Assembly: GCF_002751875.1 (NCBI RefSeq) | Contig: NZ_NMZM01000001.1 | Location: 1 to 64,000, forward strand | Reading direction: 5' to 3' | DNA length: 64,000 nt | Origin: Oceaniglobus indicus | GTDB lineage: Bacteria > Pseudomonadota > Alphaproteobacteria > Rhodobacterales > Rhodobacteraceae | Shown here: positions 22,064 to 31,246 of the stretch, piece by piece | Layout of the letters: the number at the start of each line of letters is the position of its first letter | Position numbering within the stretch: the stretch's first letter is position 1 | Notes under the pieces: generated by a model | What the model saw: only the letters and a program-made list of their open reading frames with translations | Database searches by the model: none | What the model was told of the DNA's origin: nothing | Made by a program: the position numbers and the translations under genes

Positions 22064-23203
22064 ATGAGCGGCAAGCGCGCGATTTTCGAGGAAGTGGGCA
22101 CCGACAGGGTGCGGAACGCAACACCGTCCGGCGGCATGATCGATGCCCGCCCCCGGGGCGCGCGGCGTGGCATCCGGATCTGGTTGATGATCCTGTTCGC
22201 GCTGGTGGTGGTGATGATTGCCGTCGGCGGCCTGACCCGGCTGACCGATTCAGGATTGTCGATCACCGAATGGCGCCCGGTGACCGGGGCGATCCCGCCG
22301 ATGGATGCCGCCGGCTGGGCCGCCGAGTTCGAAAAATACCGCGCGATTCCGCAGTATCAGCTTGAAAACAAGGGCATGACCCTGGCCGAGTTCAAGACGA
22401 TCTACTGGTGGGAATGGGGCCATCGCCAACTGGGGCGCGTGATCGGCGTGGTCTGGGCGCTGGGGTTCTTCGGATTCCTGGTCGCGCGCCAGATCCCCAC
22501 GGGCTGGACGCTGCGGCTTTTGGGCCTCGGGGTGCTTGGCGGGCTTCAGGGGGCAATCGGCTGGTGGATGGTGACGTCAGGCCTCGGCGGCGACCGCGTG
22601 GCGGTCGCGTCCTATCGGCTGGCGACGCACCTCGGGCTGGCGTTCGTCATCCTCGGGCTGATCGCATGGTACGCGTTTCTCCTGGGGCGCAGCGAACGTG
22701 ACCTGATGCAGGCCCGCCGCAGCCGCGAGCAACGCCTGTCCCTGCTGACCGGTCTCGTCATTGGGGCCGCCTTTGTGCAGATCCTGCTGGGCGCGCTGGT
22801 CGCGGGTATCGATGCGGGCCGCGCGTTTCCGCAATGGCCGTTGATGGCGGGGGGCATCCTGCCGCCGGATCCGTTCGTGCTGACCCCGATCTGGCGCAAT
22901 TTCTTCGAGGATGCGGGCCTGGTTCAGTTCATGCACCGCACTTGGGGCTATGTGCTGTTCATCCTCGTGATTGCGGTGTGGTGGCGCGCCCGCCGCTCGC
23001 CCCATCATGCCACGCGCCTTGCGCTGAACGCGGTGTTGGCGGCGACCGTGATCCAGATGCTGATCGGCATCGCCGCGGTGCTGTATCAGGCGCCGTGGGA
23101 AATCGCGATCGTCCATCAGGCCGTTGCCGTCGTGCTCTGGGTGCTGATGCTGCGCGCCCGCCACATGGCACGCTATCCCGTGGCCCAGTCGGTCCGCGGC
23201 TGA
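22064..23203 (+). CDS. ctaA: heme A synthase CtaA (COX15 type)
   Basis: Polytopic membrane enzyme, 379 residues, converting heme O to heme A for aa3-type cytochrome oxidase. It is the long COX15-like form with eight hydrophobic segments. Signature stretches: VGGLTRLTDSGLSITEWRPVTGAIPP, YWWEWGHRQLGRVIG, WWMVTSGL, THLGLAF, FMHRTWGY and the final HQAVAVVLWVLML, with heme-ligand histidines in the helices. The ATG at 22064 has GAGGA upstream. It is followed by an M32 peptidase gene after 24 bp, probably in the same transcript. Confidence 0.95.
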   Translation: MSGKRAIFEEVGTDRVRNATPSGGMIDARPRGARRGIRIWLMILFALVVVMIAVGGLTRLTDSGLSITEWRPVTGAIPPMDAAGWAAEFEKYRAIPQYQLENKGMTLAEFKTIYWWEWGHRQLGRVIGVVWALGFFGFLVARQIPTGWTLRLLGLGVLGGLQGAIGWWMVTSGLGGDRVAVASYRLATHLGLAFVILGLIAWYAFLLGRSERDLMQARRSREQRLSLLTGLVIGAAFVQILLGALVAGIDAGRAFPQWPLMAGGILPPDPFVLTPIWRNFFEDAGLVQFMHRTWGYVLFILVIAVWWRARRSPHHATRLALNAVLAATVIQMLIGIAAVLYQAPWEIAIVHQAVAVVLWVLMLRARHMARYPVAQSVRG

Positions 23204-23227
23204 ACCCTTCACGAATCGGAGCATACG

Positions 23228-24700
23228 ATGTCGGCCTATACAGATCTCATGACGTTCCAGCGCGACACCGAAGCCCTGGGGCAGGTGGCCGGTCGGCTGG
23301 CGTGGGATCAGGAAACCGTGATGCCGCGTGGTGCCGCCGATCAGCGCGGCGACGAGGTGTCGGCGATGGAAACCGTCCTTCACGCGCGGCGCACCGATCC
23401 GCGCATCGGCGACTGGCTGGCCAGGGCCGAACCCGAGTCCGAGATCGAGGCCGCGCAACTGCGCCACATCCGCCGCGCCTATCTGCGCCACACCCGCGTG
23501 CCCGCGCGCCTTGCCGCCGCCCTGGCCCGCGAGACCAGCCTGTCACAGGGCATCTGGGCCGCAGCGCGCGCCACTGACGACGTCGCCGCGTTCCTGCCGA
23601 CGTTTCGCCGCGTGCTGTCTCTGGTGCGCGAACAGGCCGCCGCCCTGGCCGATGGCGGCGATCCCTACGACGCGCTGCTGGACGACTATGAACCTGGCGC
23701 CACCGGGGCCAGCCTGTCGGCCATGTTCGCGGCCCTGCGCCCGCGTCTGGTGGCCCTGCGCGAGGCGATCCTGGGGGCCGAACACACGCCTGCCGCCCTC
23801 ACGGGGATCTTCCCGGAAGACGGACAGCTCAAGGTTTCCACCACCCTTGCGACCGCCTTCGGGTATGATTTCGACCGCGGGCGGATCGACAAGGCGGTGC
23901 ATCCGTTCTCATCCGGCTCCGGCAACGACGTGCGCATCACCACCCGCACGATGCCGGACGATCCGTTCAACTGTTTCTATTCCACCGTGCACGAGGTCGG
24001 CCATGCCGCCTATGAACAGGGCATCGACCAGGCCTATCTGCTGACCCCTGTGGGCTGCGGCGTGTCCATGGGCGTGCACGAAAGCCAGAGCCGCATCTTC
24101 GAGAACCAGCTGGGCCGCTCGCGCGCGTTCACCCGGTATCTTCACGGGGTGATGGGCCAGACGTTCGGCCCCCTGAACATCACCGATCCCGATGCCTTCT
24201 ATGGCGCCGTCAACCGCGTGCGTTCGGGCCACATCCGCACCGAGGCGGACGAAGTGCATTACAACCTGCATGTCCTCCTGCGTTTTGACCTGGAACGCGA
24301 TCTGATCGCCGGAACCCTTGCCCCCGAGGATCTGGAACAGGCCTGGAACGCCCGGTTCGAACAGGACTTCGGCCTTGTCGTCGACCGGCCGTCCAACGGC
24401 ATGTTGCAGGATGTCCACTGGCCCATCGGCCTGTTCGGATACTTCCCCACCTACGCCCTCGGCAACGTGTATGCGGGATGCCTGCACCAGACCCTGCGCA
24501 GCGCCGTGCCCGATCTCGACGATCATCTTGCGCGTGGGGACACGACCCCGGCCACGACATGGCTGCGCGAGAACCTCCAGCGGCACGGCGGTTTGCACAC
24601 GTCCCGCGCGACGATCGCCAATGCCTGCGGATTCGATCCCCACGAAGGGCCGCTGCTCGACTATCTCGAAACCAAGTTCGGCGCGCTCTACAGCCTCTGA
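23228..24700 (+). CDS. M32-family metallocarboxypeptidase
   Basis: Thermostable-type carboxypeptidase of family M32, 490 residues, cytosolic. The zinc motif HEVGH is at residues 255-259, followed by HESQSRIFENQLGRS with the third ligand region. The IRTEADEVHYNLHVLLRFDLE and GLFGYFPTYALGN segments are strongly conserved in the family. Expected activity is broad removal of C-terminal amino acids. GGAG precedes the ATG. Convergent with the downstream CorC-type gene; an intergenic repeat copy lies between them. Confidence 0.93.
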   Translation: MSAYTDLMTFQRDTEALGQVAGRLAWDQETVMPRGAADQRGDEVSAMETVLHARRTDPRIGDWLARAEPESEIEAAQLRHIRRAYLRHTRVPARLAAALARETSLSQGIWAAARATDDVAAFLPTFRRVLSLVREQAAALADGGDPYDALLDDYEPGATGASLSAMFAALRPRLVALREAILGAEHTPAALTGIFPEDGQLKVSTTLATAFGYDFDRGRIDKAVHPFSSGSGNDVRITTRTMPDDPFNCFYSTVHEVGHAAYEQGIDQAYLLTPVGCGVSMGVHESQSRIFENQLGRSRAFTRYLHGVMGQTFGPLNITDPDAFYGAVNRVRSGHIRTEADEVHYNLHVLLRFDLERDLIAGTLAPEDLEQAWNARFEQDFGLVVDRPSNGMLQDVHWPIGLFGYFPTYALGNVYAGCLHQTLRSAVPDLDDHLARGDTTPATTWLRENLQRHGGLHTSRATIANACGFDPHEGPLLDYLETKFGALYSL

Positions 24701-24725
24701 ACGGACCGGAATTGTGCACCCCGGG

Positions 24726-24760
24726 GCTTCTTACTGACCGAAATACTCCCGCCGGAGGCA
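24726..24760 (-). repeat. intergenic motif copy A
   Basis: Copy of a conserved intergenic motif, core AGTATTTCGGTCAGTAAGAA, here read on the minus strand with TGCCTCCGGCGGG before it. It lies between convergent genes. Its 33 nt (24728-24760) are identical to copy D at 56620-56652 in opposite orientation. Confidence 0.75.
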
Positions 24761-24802
24761 CCGCCCTGTCCGCCAGTGCCGCCGGTCCGGAGGGCGTTGC
24801 CG

Positions 24803-26128
24803 CTACAGCGGGCGGATCTTCAACCGCGTGATCCGGTTGTCCTTGCGCTGTGCCACCTCGAACCGGAAGCCATGAAAGCTGAACACCTGGCCCTGGTTGG
24901 GGATCAACTGTGCCTCGTGAATCACCAGGCCCGCGACGGTGTTCGCCTCGTCATCCGGCAGCGACCAGTCGGTGGCGCGGTTCAGATCGCGGATCGTCAT
25001 GCCGCCATCGATCAGGTAATCGCCCGCCGGTGTCGGCTTCAGCGGTTGCGCGGCGTCCATGTCGAACTCGTCGGTGATCTCGCCGACGATCTCTTCCAGG
25101 ATATCCTCGAGCGTGATCAAACCCTGCAGCGCCCCGTATTCGTCGACCACCAGCGCGAAATGCGTATGGCGGCGCAGGAACTGGCGCATCTGGTCGTCCA
25201 GGGTCGTCGTCTCGGGCACGAAATAGGGTTTCATCGCAACCCCCAGGATGTCGAAATCGGCGAAGGGGTCGTCGGTCTCGGCGCTTTTGTCCCGCATGGC
25301 ATACATGGCGCGCAACAGATCCTTGGCGTGCACCACACCCACGATCTCTTCCTGGGTGCCGCGATAGATCGGCAGGCGTGTGTGCGACGATCGCAGGCAT
25401 TGCACCAGGATCTCGCGCGGTGGCATCGACAGATCGATCATCTCGATCTCGGAACGGTGCAGCATGATCTCCTCGACCGTGCGCTCGGCCAGGTCCAGCG
25501 CGCCCAGGATCCGGTCGCGGTCTTCCTTTTGCACCAGGCCCTCGGAATGGCCGAGGTTCAGCGCGCCCTGGATTTCCTCGCGCACGGCCAGGACGTGACC
25601 GTCGGGATCGGTGCGCACGCCGAACAGGCGCAGCGTCGCGCGCACGATAAGCCGGACCCCCGCCACCATGGGCGAAAGGATGCGGATCAGCCAGATCACG
25701 ACAGGGGCGGCAAAGGCCGACACCCGGTCGGGTCGGGTGATGGCAAAGGTTTTCGGCAGAACCTCGGCAAAGATCAGGATCAGGGCCGTCATCACCAGCG
25801 ATGCAAAAACCACGCCGTTGACCCCGAAGATCTTGGTCAGGGCGGCGGTGGTCAGCGATGTCGCGATGACGTTGGCGATGTTGTTGCCCATCAGGATCGC
25901 CCCGATGAACGTTTCCTCGTCTTCCTTGATCTTCAGCGCCAGGCGCGCGCCCTGATCGCCCCGGTCGGCGTTCGAGCGCAACCGCCCGCGCGATGCCGCC
26001 GTCAGCGCGGTTTCGGTGCCCGAAAAGAAGGCCGACATCATCAGCAGCAGCAACACCACCGCGCAGGTGATCCAGAATGTAGCGTCAAGGTTCGTCGCTG
26101 CGGCGGCGGCGGGAACGGTCGTGTCCAT
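24803..26128 (-). CDS. CNNM/CorC-type transporter-associated protein (HlyC/CorC family)
   Basis: 441-residue membrane protein. It has an N-terminal DUF21/CNNM domain (four hydrophobic segments, about residues 17-160, with SAFFSGTETALTAASRGRL), a CBS-domain pair (about 200-345, ending VVDEYGALQGLITLEDILEEIVGEI) and a C-terminal CorC/HlyC domain. Such proteins are linked to Mg2+/Co2+ homeostasis as exporters; the old hemolysin name is misleading. Length and domain order are normal. It lies head to tail after xerD with a 135-bp gap. Confidence 0.93.
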   Translation of the reverse strand: MDTTVPAAAAATNLDATFWITCAVVLLLLMMSAFFSGTETALTAASRGRLRSNADRGDQGARLALKIKEDEETFIGAILMGNNIANVIATSLTTAALTKIFGVNGVVFASLVMTALILIFAEVLPKTFAITRPDRVSAFAAPVVIWLIRILSPMVAGVRLIVRATLRLFGVRTDPDGHVLAVREEIQGALNLGHSEGLVQKEDRDRILGALDLAERTVEEIMLHRSEIEMIDLSMPPREILVQCLRSSHTRLPIYRGTQEEIVGVVHAKDLLRAMYAMRDKSAETDDPFADFDILGVAMKPYFVPETTTLDDQMRQFLRRHTHFALVVDEYGALQGLITLEDILEEIVGEITDEFDMDAAQPLKPTPAGDYLIDGGMTIRDLNRATDWSLPDDEANTVAGLVIHEAQLIPNQGQVFSFHGFRFEVAQRKDNRITRLKIRPL

Positions 26129-26263
26129 GCGGCTCTTCTTTCCTGTTTACGGCGTTCTTATGGGCGTCGGACCGGTCGCTTTCAAGGGCACCGCGCCCAT
26201 GGGGGGCAGCATCGCCGATCCGGCGTCAGTTGCGATAGACCCGGCGCCACCCAACGGCGCGGA

Positions 26264-27190
26264 TCATTCCGCCGCGCGGGCCAGCGGGTGATGTTCCAGC
26301 ACCAGGTCGCGCAGCCGTTCGTCAAGCACATGGGTATAGATTTCGGTCGTCGAGACATCGACATGGCCCAGCAACGTCTGGATCGAACGCAGATCGGCGC
26401 CGCCTGCCAGAAGGTGGGTTGCAAAGGCGTGGCGCAGGGTGTGGGGCGTCACCTTGCCCGGATCGATTCCCGCTTCCAGGGCCAGTTCCTTGATCAGCGT
26501 GTAGAACCTGTGACGTGTCAGGAAACCCTGCTTGCCCCTTGACGGAAAGAGGTATTTCGATGCCGGCAGGCCGTTGTCCTCGCGCGCCTGCTGTTGCGCG
26601 TCGCGTGTAGCGAGCCACGCCGCCAGGGCATCGCGGGCTGAGCCGGACAGCGGCACCAGGCGTTCCTTGCCGCCCTTGCCGCGCACCAGCAACATCCGCG
26701 GGTCGCCCCGCGCCGCGGCCACGGGAAGCGACACCAGTTCGCTGACCCGCAAGCCGGTGGCATAGAGAATTTCCATCAGGCAGGCATTGCGCGTCCGGTC
26801 TTCGGGGCTGCGCCCGGCGGTCAGGGTCGCGGCGATCAGGCGGTCGACTTCTTCGATGGTCAGCGTCCTGGGAAGCCGCTTCGCGCGTCCCGGCCCCTTG
26901 ATCTGGATCGCGGGATTGTCGGCACGCCAGCCTTCCTCGAATGCGAAACGATACAGCTGACGGATGGCCGACAGCCGCCGTGCGCGGGTGGATTGCGCCA
27001 GCCCCTCGGCGTCGCAGGCAATCATGTAGGCTTCGATATCGGGCCGCGTCGCCGTATCGAAATCCAGATCCCGCTGCGCCAGCCAGTCGGCAAACCCCTT
27101 GAGGTCACGCGCATAGGCCATGCGCGTATTCTCGGCGGCGTCCAGTTCGGCCGCCTGCGCTTCCAGAAACGTCTGGATCCGGCGTTCCAT
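26264..27190 (-). CDS. xerD: tyrosine recombinase XerD
   Basis: 308-residue tyrosine recombinase acting at dif to resolve chromosome dimers. Catalytic residues are all visible: R148 (ATGLRVSEL), H250 and R253 (HTLRHAFATH), H276 (LLGHVDVSTTEIYTHV) and Y285. An in-frame GTG at 27202 overlaps the upstream stop, but GAGGG sits 5 bp before the ATG at 27190, giving MERRIQTFLEAQAAE, so 27190 is chosen. Normal Xer length and housekeeping context argue against a mobile-element integrase. The order peptide, secreted protein, xerD looks like one minus-strand operon. Confidence 0.92.
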   Translation of the reverse strand: MERRIQTFLEAQAAELDAAENTRMAYARDLKGFADWLAQRDLDFDTATRPDIEAYMIACDAEGLAQSTRARRLSAIRQLYRFAFEEGWRADNPAIQIKGPGRAKRLPRTLTIEEVDRLIAATLTAGRSPEDRTRNACLMEILYATGLRVSELVSLPVAAARGDPRMLLVRGKGGKERLVPLSGSARDALAAWLATRDAQQQAREDNGLPASKYLFPSRGKQGFLTRHRFYTLIKELALEAGIDPGKVTPHTLRHAFATHLLAGGADLRSIQTLLGHVDVSTTEIYTHVLDERLRDLVLEHHPLARAAE

Positions 27191-27198
27191 GGGCACCC

Positions 27199-28740
27199 TC
27201 ACGGCGCGAAATCCAGCAGCAGAAGCTGCAATCCGGCGCGGCGTGCGACGTCGCCCTGGCCCAGCGCATTCAACAGGCTGACGGCCTGCTGCAACTCGTC
27301 AAGGTTGCCCGCGGCGCCGATCCCGAACAACTCGATCGCCCGCAACATCGCCTCGCCCTTGCGCGCGCTGAGGTCGTCGCCGCCGGTCGGTTCGCCCAGC
27401 AGGCCATCGCGCAAGGCGGTCGATACCGCATCATAGGCTTCGGCCTGGGCCAGGTCGCCCGTGGCCAGCGCGACCTGAAACGCCTCTTCGCCGTTGGTCG
27501 GGCCGTGGGCGCGGGCAATGGCCTCGGCCCGCGGCGACAGAAGGCCGATCTTCAGGCGCAGCCGGTCGGCCGCACCGCTCAGCGCCAGGGGTGCCAGCGC
27601 GTCGCCGAAGGCTTCGGCAAACGGCACCTCGAGCCCCACGTCGGTTGCCGCCGCCCATGCGGCGGGCAGCGCTTCGGATACGGTCGCGGCTGCGCCGTCG
27701 TTCAGCGCGGCCTGAAACCTTTGCACCGCGGCGACCCGGTCCCAGACACCGCCCGACGCCGCCGGCATACGTTCACCGTAAACCTCGAACAGCTCGTTCG
27801 CGGCCAGGGCGCCATCGCGCGCCAGGCGTTCGGCCGCGGCGATGCGGGCGCGCCATCCCGTTGTCTCGCGCAGGTCGGCGTGGGCAAAGGCCAGCGGCAG
27901 GTTGGCGGTGGCGATCGGTTCGCCGATGGCGGAATACATCGAGAACTGCAACGGCGTGGGCAGCCGGATCGGCGGCAGGGTCGCGGGTTCTTCCGACAGT
28001 TCGGCGGACAGGAAGCGCGCGATCAGGTGATCTTCGGCGGTGTCCACAAGGCCCAGCGCCTTGGCGGTATCCAGGGTCAGCGCGGCCGCCTGCCAATCGC
28101 CGGTGCGGGCAAGACAGAAGATCCGCGCGGCATAGGTGGGCGAGATCTGGGGCAGGGCGCGCATACGGGCACAGGCGACATCCTCGGTGCCGGTCAAAAG
28201 CGCGATATCGAACCAGCGGCGGAAATATGCGGGCTCGGTGCGGCCGGCACGATCCAGCATCCGCGCCGCCGGCCCAAGTGCGCCAAGCGACAGCAGCCGG
28301 TCGATGCGCGCAAGGAACAGCGTCCGGTCGTCCCCCGAATCGATCGGCGGGTCCAGTTCGGCGATCAGGATGTTCTTCAGAAGATCGCGCATGGCGGGCA
28401 GATCGGGCGTGCGCGCAGTGGCGATCTTCTGTGCGATCACGGCCGATGGCGACGCACCCCACAGATCCGGCGGCAGACCCAGCCGACGTGCGGGAAGCAG
28501 GCCCACCGTATCGGGCGACGGCGCGCCCAGCGGCGTGACGGTGACCGTTTCGGGAAGCGCCGAGTCGACGATGTCGTCGGCACGCGGTGGCGCAACCCGT
28601 CGGGGCATGGCCACGGGCGCCGGCAGGATCACGCTGTCCGACAGCCAGTCGATCGCCGACAACGGACCTTGCGCCGCGACGGCACCGGGCCAGGCCAACG
28701 CAAGGCCGGCAACACCGGCAATCCAAGTCCTAGTCCGCAT
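27199..28740 (-). CDS. secreted/periplasmic protein of unknown function
   Basis: 513 residues. A signal peptide is clear (MRTRTWIAGVAGLALAWPGA, cleavage likely after VAAQ). The rest is Ala/Leu-rich and mostly helical, with paired short helices that look like TPR/Sel1-type repeats without a clear consensus (for example ALGPAARMLDRAGRTEPAYF and ARTGDWQAAALTLDTAKAL). No catalytic motif was recognised. It starts inside the end of a 44-residue peptide gene (11-bp overlap) and its stop overlaps possible xerD starts. A periplasmic scaffold role is only a guess. Confidence 0.78.
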   Translation of the reverse strand: MRTRTWIAGVAGLALAWPGAVAAQGPLSAIDWLSDSVILPAPVAMPRRVAPPRADDIVDSALPETVTVTPLGAPSPDTVGLLPARRLGLPPDLWGASPSAVIAQKIATARTPDLPAMRDLLKNILIAELDPPIDSGDDRTLFLARIDRLLSLGALGPAARMLDRAGRTEPAYFRRWFDIALLTGTEDVACARMRALPQISPTYAARIFCLARTGDWQAAALTLDTAKALGLVDTAEDHLIARFLSAELSEEPATLPPIRLPTPLQFSMYSAIGEPIATANLPLAFAHADLRETTGWRARIAAAERLARDGALAANELFEVYGERMPAASGGVWDRVAAVQRFQAALNDGAAATVSEALPAAWAAATDVGLEVPFAEAFGDALAPLALSGAADRLRLKIGLLSPRAEAIARAHGPTNGEEAFQVALATGDLAQAEAYDAVSTALRDGLLGEPTGGDDLSARKGEAMLRAIELFGIGAAGNLDELQQAVSLLNALGQGDVARRAGLQLLLLDFAP

Positions 28741-28864
28741 TCAGGGTGACCGGCACGACGACTTCGCCCTGTTCAGGACCAAGATCGCCCAGATAGGCGT
28801 AACCGCTCAGCGCCGCGAAACCGACAACGGCGAGAAAAACCAGCAATTTCAATATTCGGCCCAT
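28730..28864 (-). CDS. 44-residue single-span membrane protein
   Basis: Short gene: MGRILKLLVFLAVVGFAALS and then a soluble tail ending VVVPVTLNAD, so one N-terminal membrane segment and an acidic periplasmic tail. AGGGGG precedes the ATG by 4-5 bp. The last 11 bp overlap the start of the 513-residue secreted protein gene. Function unknown; coupling to its neighbour suggests they act together. Confidence 0.75.
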   Translation of the reverse strand: MGRILKLLVFLAVVGFAALSGYAYLGDLGPEQGEVVVPVTLNAD

Positions 28865-28991
28865 AAATCCCCCTTCACGGGTGTCCTGCCACCGGGATCT
28901 GATGCCCCTTTGCGGGATTTATATATGGTATTTTCCTAAAGATCACGCCATTCAAGGCATCAATCGAACGAACAAGCAGGACACCGCCAGA

Positions 28992-29537
28992 GTGCCATAC
29001 CAGTTGAAGAAGACGGTCGTCCTGGTGGGTATGATGGGGGCGGGCAAGACGGCGGTGGGCACGGCATTGGCGCGGCGCCTTGGCGTGGCGTTCCGCGATT
29101 CGGATCATGCGCTGGAGCAGGCCGCCAACAGCACCATCGCCGAGATTTTCGCCCGCGACGGCGAGGCGTTCTTCAGGGATCGCGAAACCCAGGTGATCGA
29201 ACGCCTGCTGAACGGCGAACCGGGAATCCTGTCGACCGGCGGCGGCGCCTTCCTGTCGGCCACCAACCGCGAGCGGATCGCGGCGGCGGGCATCGCCGTC
29301 TGGCTGAAGGCCGATCTGCAACTTCTCTGGTCGCGGGTGCGCCACAAGGACACTCGGCCGCTGTTGCGCACGCCCGATCCCTTCGCCACCCTGTCGGACC
29401 TGGCGGCGCAACGCGAACCCGCCTACAGCGCGGCCGCGCTGACGGTCGAAAGCCGGCCGGGCCTGTCGATCGACGACATGGTCGGGCGCGTGATCGAGGC
29501 GCTGCTGACCCGTCCCGATGTCTTGAAAAGGAAATGA
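28992..29537 (+). CDS. aroK: shikimate kinase
   Basis: Shikimate kinase, 181 residues, phosphorylating shikimate in aromatic amino acid synthesis. P-loop GMMGAGKT at residues 13-20, the FRDSD and STGGGAF substrate motifs and RPLL lid arginine are present. The start is a GTG at 28992; the longer in-frame ATG at 28881 lies in the divergent promoter region and adds non-homologous residues. An AT-rich block at 28917-28940 probably holds the promoter. The end overlaps aroB. Confidence 0.93.
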   Translation: MPYQLKKTVVLVGMMGAGKTAVGTALARRLGVAFRDSDHALEQAANSTIAEIFARDGEAFFRDRETQVIERLLNGEPGILSTGGGAFLSATNRERIAAAGIAVWLKADLQLLWSRVRHKDTRPLLRTPDPFATLSDLAAQREPAYSAAALTVESRPGLSIDDMVGRVIEALLTRPDVLKRK

Positions 29538-29539
29538 CC

Positions 29540-30658
29540 ATGTCCGATCTGGCCCAGGTGCGTGTGGATCTTGGTGCGCGCTCGTATGATGTGCGGATCG
29601 GGCAGGGCCTGATCGCAGGTGCGGCTGCGCATCTGAACCCGCTTCTGGCGCGCCCGCGCGTGGCCGTGGTGACCGACGAAAACGTGGCCGCCGCCCATCT
29701 GGACATCCTGCGCGCGGGGCTTGAGGGGGCTGGCATTGCGGTGAGCGCGCTGACCCTGCCGGCCGGTGAACAGACCAAGGGGTGGCCGCAATTCAGCCGG
29801 ACCGTCGAATGGCTGCTGTCGGAACGGATCGAGCGCGGCGATCTGGTGATCGCGCTGGGGGGCGGGGTTATCGGCGATCTTGCCGGTTTCGCCGCCGCCG
29901 TGCTGCGCCGGGGCGTGCGGTTCGTGCAGATCCCGACATCGCTTCTGGCGCAGGTCGACAGTTCCGTCGGCGGCAAGACGGGAATCAACGCGCCCCAGGG
30001 CAAGAACCTGATCGGTGCGTTCCATCAGCCGTCGCTGGTGCTGGCCGACATCGGTGCACTCGACACCCTGTCGAGGCGCGAGTTCCTGTCGGGTTACGGC
30101 GAGGTGGTGAAATACGGGATGCTGGGCGATGCGGCGTTCTTTGCATGGCTTGAAGCCAACGGCCCGGCTCTGGCGGCCGGAGACGCGGCACTGCGCGCCG
30201 AAGCCGTCCGCCGCTCGGTGCAGATGAAAGCCGATCTCGTGGCGCGCGATGAAACCGAGCAAGGCGATCGCGCGCTGCTGAACCTGGGCCACACGTTCGG
30301 TCACGCGCTTGAGGCGGCGACCGGGTATTCACAGCGACTGTTGCATGGCGAAGGCGTGGCCATCGGCTGCGCCCTGGCGTTCGAGACATCGGCGCGTCTG
30401 GGTCTGTGCCCGCAGGAAGAACCGGGCCGCGTGCGCGCCCACCTGACCGACATGGGCATGAAGGCCGACCTCCGCGACATCGACGGCGATTTGCCCGACG
30501 CCGAAGCGCTGTTCGATCTGATGGGGCAGGACAAGAAGGTGGTCGCCGGCACGCTGCGGTTCATCCTTGCGCGCGGAATCGGCGATGCGTTCGTCACCGC
30601 CGATGTGCCGCGCGAGGTTGTCATCGGCGTTCTGAACGATGCGCTGGCCGGGCACTGA
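29540..30658 (+). CDS. aroB: 3-dehydroquinate synthase
   Basis: 3-dehydroquinate synthase, 372 residues, NAD- and Zn-dependent second step of the shikimate pathway. Signature stretches: GGGVIGDLAGFAAAVLRRG, PTSLLAQVDSSVGGKTGIN, LSGYGEVVKYGML, ELNLGHTFGHA-like LLNLGHTFGHALE and LLHGEGVAIG. Two ATGs are close together; the one at 29540 lies 7 bp from AAGGA and is preferred over 29534. Forms an aroK-aroB operon ending in a bidirectional terminator. Confidence 0.96.
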   Translation: MSDLAQVRVDLGARSYDVRIGQGLIAGAAAHLNPLLARPRVAVVTDENVAAAHLDILRAGLEGAGIAVSALTLPAGEQTKGWPQFSRTVEWLLSERIERGDLVIALGGGVIGDLAGFAAAVLRRGVRFVQIPTSLLAQVDSSVGGKTGINAPQGKNLIGAFHQPSLVLADIGALDTLSRREFLSGYGEVVKYGMLGDAAFFAWLEANGPALAAGDAALRAEAVRRSVQMKADLVARDETEQGDRALLNLGHTFGHALEAATGYSQRLLHGEGVAIGCALAFETSARLGLCPQEEPGRVRAHLTDMGMKADLRDIDGDLPDAEALFDLMGQDKKVVAGTLRFILARGIGDAFVTADVPREVVIGVLNDALAGH

Positions 30659-30686
30659 CGCCACCGAATCGATGAGGTGAAACGCA

Positions 30687-30715
30687 AAGCACCCGCCCTT
30701 GCGGGGCGGGTGCTT
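30687..30715. terminator. bidirectional terminator between aroB and ssb
   Basis: AAGCACCCGCCC / GGGCGGGTGCTT, a 12-bp stem with a 5-nt loop, between convergent genes. It ends in TTG on the plus strand and is followed by TGCGTTTC on the minus strand. Confidence 0.8.
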
Positions 30716-30742
30716 GTAGCGTCCGGCGCGCTCGAAAAACCG

Positions 30743-31246
30743 TCAGAACGGGATTTCGTCGTCCATGTCGTTGTTCGACCCGCCACCATAGCCACCGCCT
30801 CCACGGGACGATCCGCCACCACCGCCGCCGCCGTAACCGCCGCCATCGCGGTCGTCGGGATAGCCGCGATCGCCGCCGCTGCCACCGCCGCCATCGCGAC
30901 CGTCCAGCATGGTCATCACGCCGTCAAACCCTTGCAGCACGACTTCGGTCGAATACCTGTCCTGGCCCGACTGGTCCTGCCATTTGCGGGTCTGCAACTT
31001 GCCCTCGATATAGACCTTCGAGCCTTTCTTGAGGTATTGCTCGGCGATGCGCACGAGCCCCTCTTGAAAGATCGCGACGGAATGCCATTCGGTCTTCTCG
31101 CGCCGTTCGCCCGTGTTCTTGTCCTTCCAGGTTTCCGACGTGGCGATGCGCAGGTTGCACACCTTGCCGCCGTTCTGGAACGTCCGCACTTCGGGGTCAC
31201 GTCCCAGATTTCCGATCAGTATGACCTTGTTGACAGATCCCGCCAT
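30743..31246 (-). CDS. ssb: single-stranded DNA-binding protein
   Basis: SSB, 167 residues. The OB fold is at about residues 1-112 ([50 protein letters not shown]). A glycine-rich linker follows, and the conserved acidic tip DMDDEIPF, which recruits partner proteins, ends the protein. AAGGA precedes the ATG at 31246 by 8 bp. It is divergent from a lytic transglycosylase gene; I found no SOS box in the 157-bp gap. Confidence 0.97.
   Translation of the reverse strand: MAGSVNKVILIGNLGRDPEVRTFQNGGKVCNLRIATSETWKDKNTGERREKTEWHSVAIFQEGLVRIAEQYLKKGSKVYIEGKLQTRKWQDQSGQDRYSTEVVLQGFDGVMTMLDGRDGGGGSGGDRGYPDDRDGGGYGGGGGGGSSRGGGGYGGGSNNDMDDEIPF

Noticed and set aside
22053-22066. GCGAGGACAGGATG repeated at the trmJ and ctaA starts as a regulatory repeat
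   Set aside because: A 14-bp match covering a ribosome site and start codon can arise by chance; not enough to call a regulatory element.
26264-27190. Tyrosine recombinase as a sign of a mobile element
   Set aside because: Sequence, length and context fit chromosomal XerD; no attachment repeats, tRNA or phage genes nearby.
30743-30900. Gly-rich repeats as a DNA repeat element
   Set aside because: They are the coding repeat of the SSB linker.
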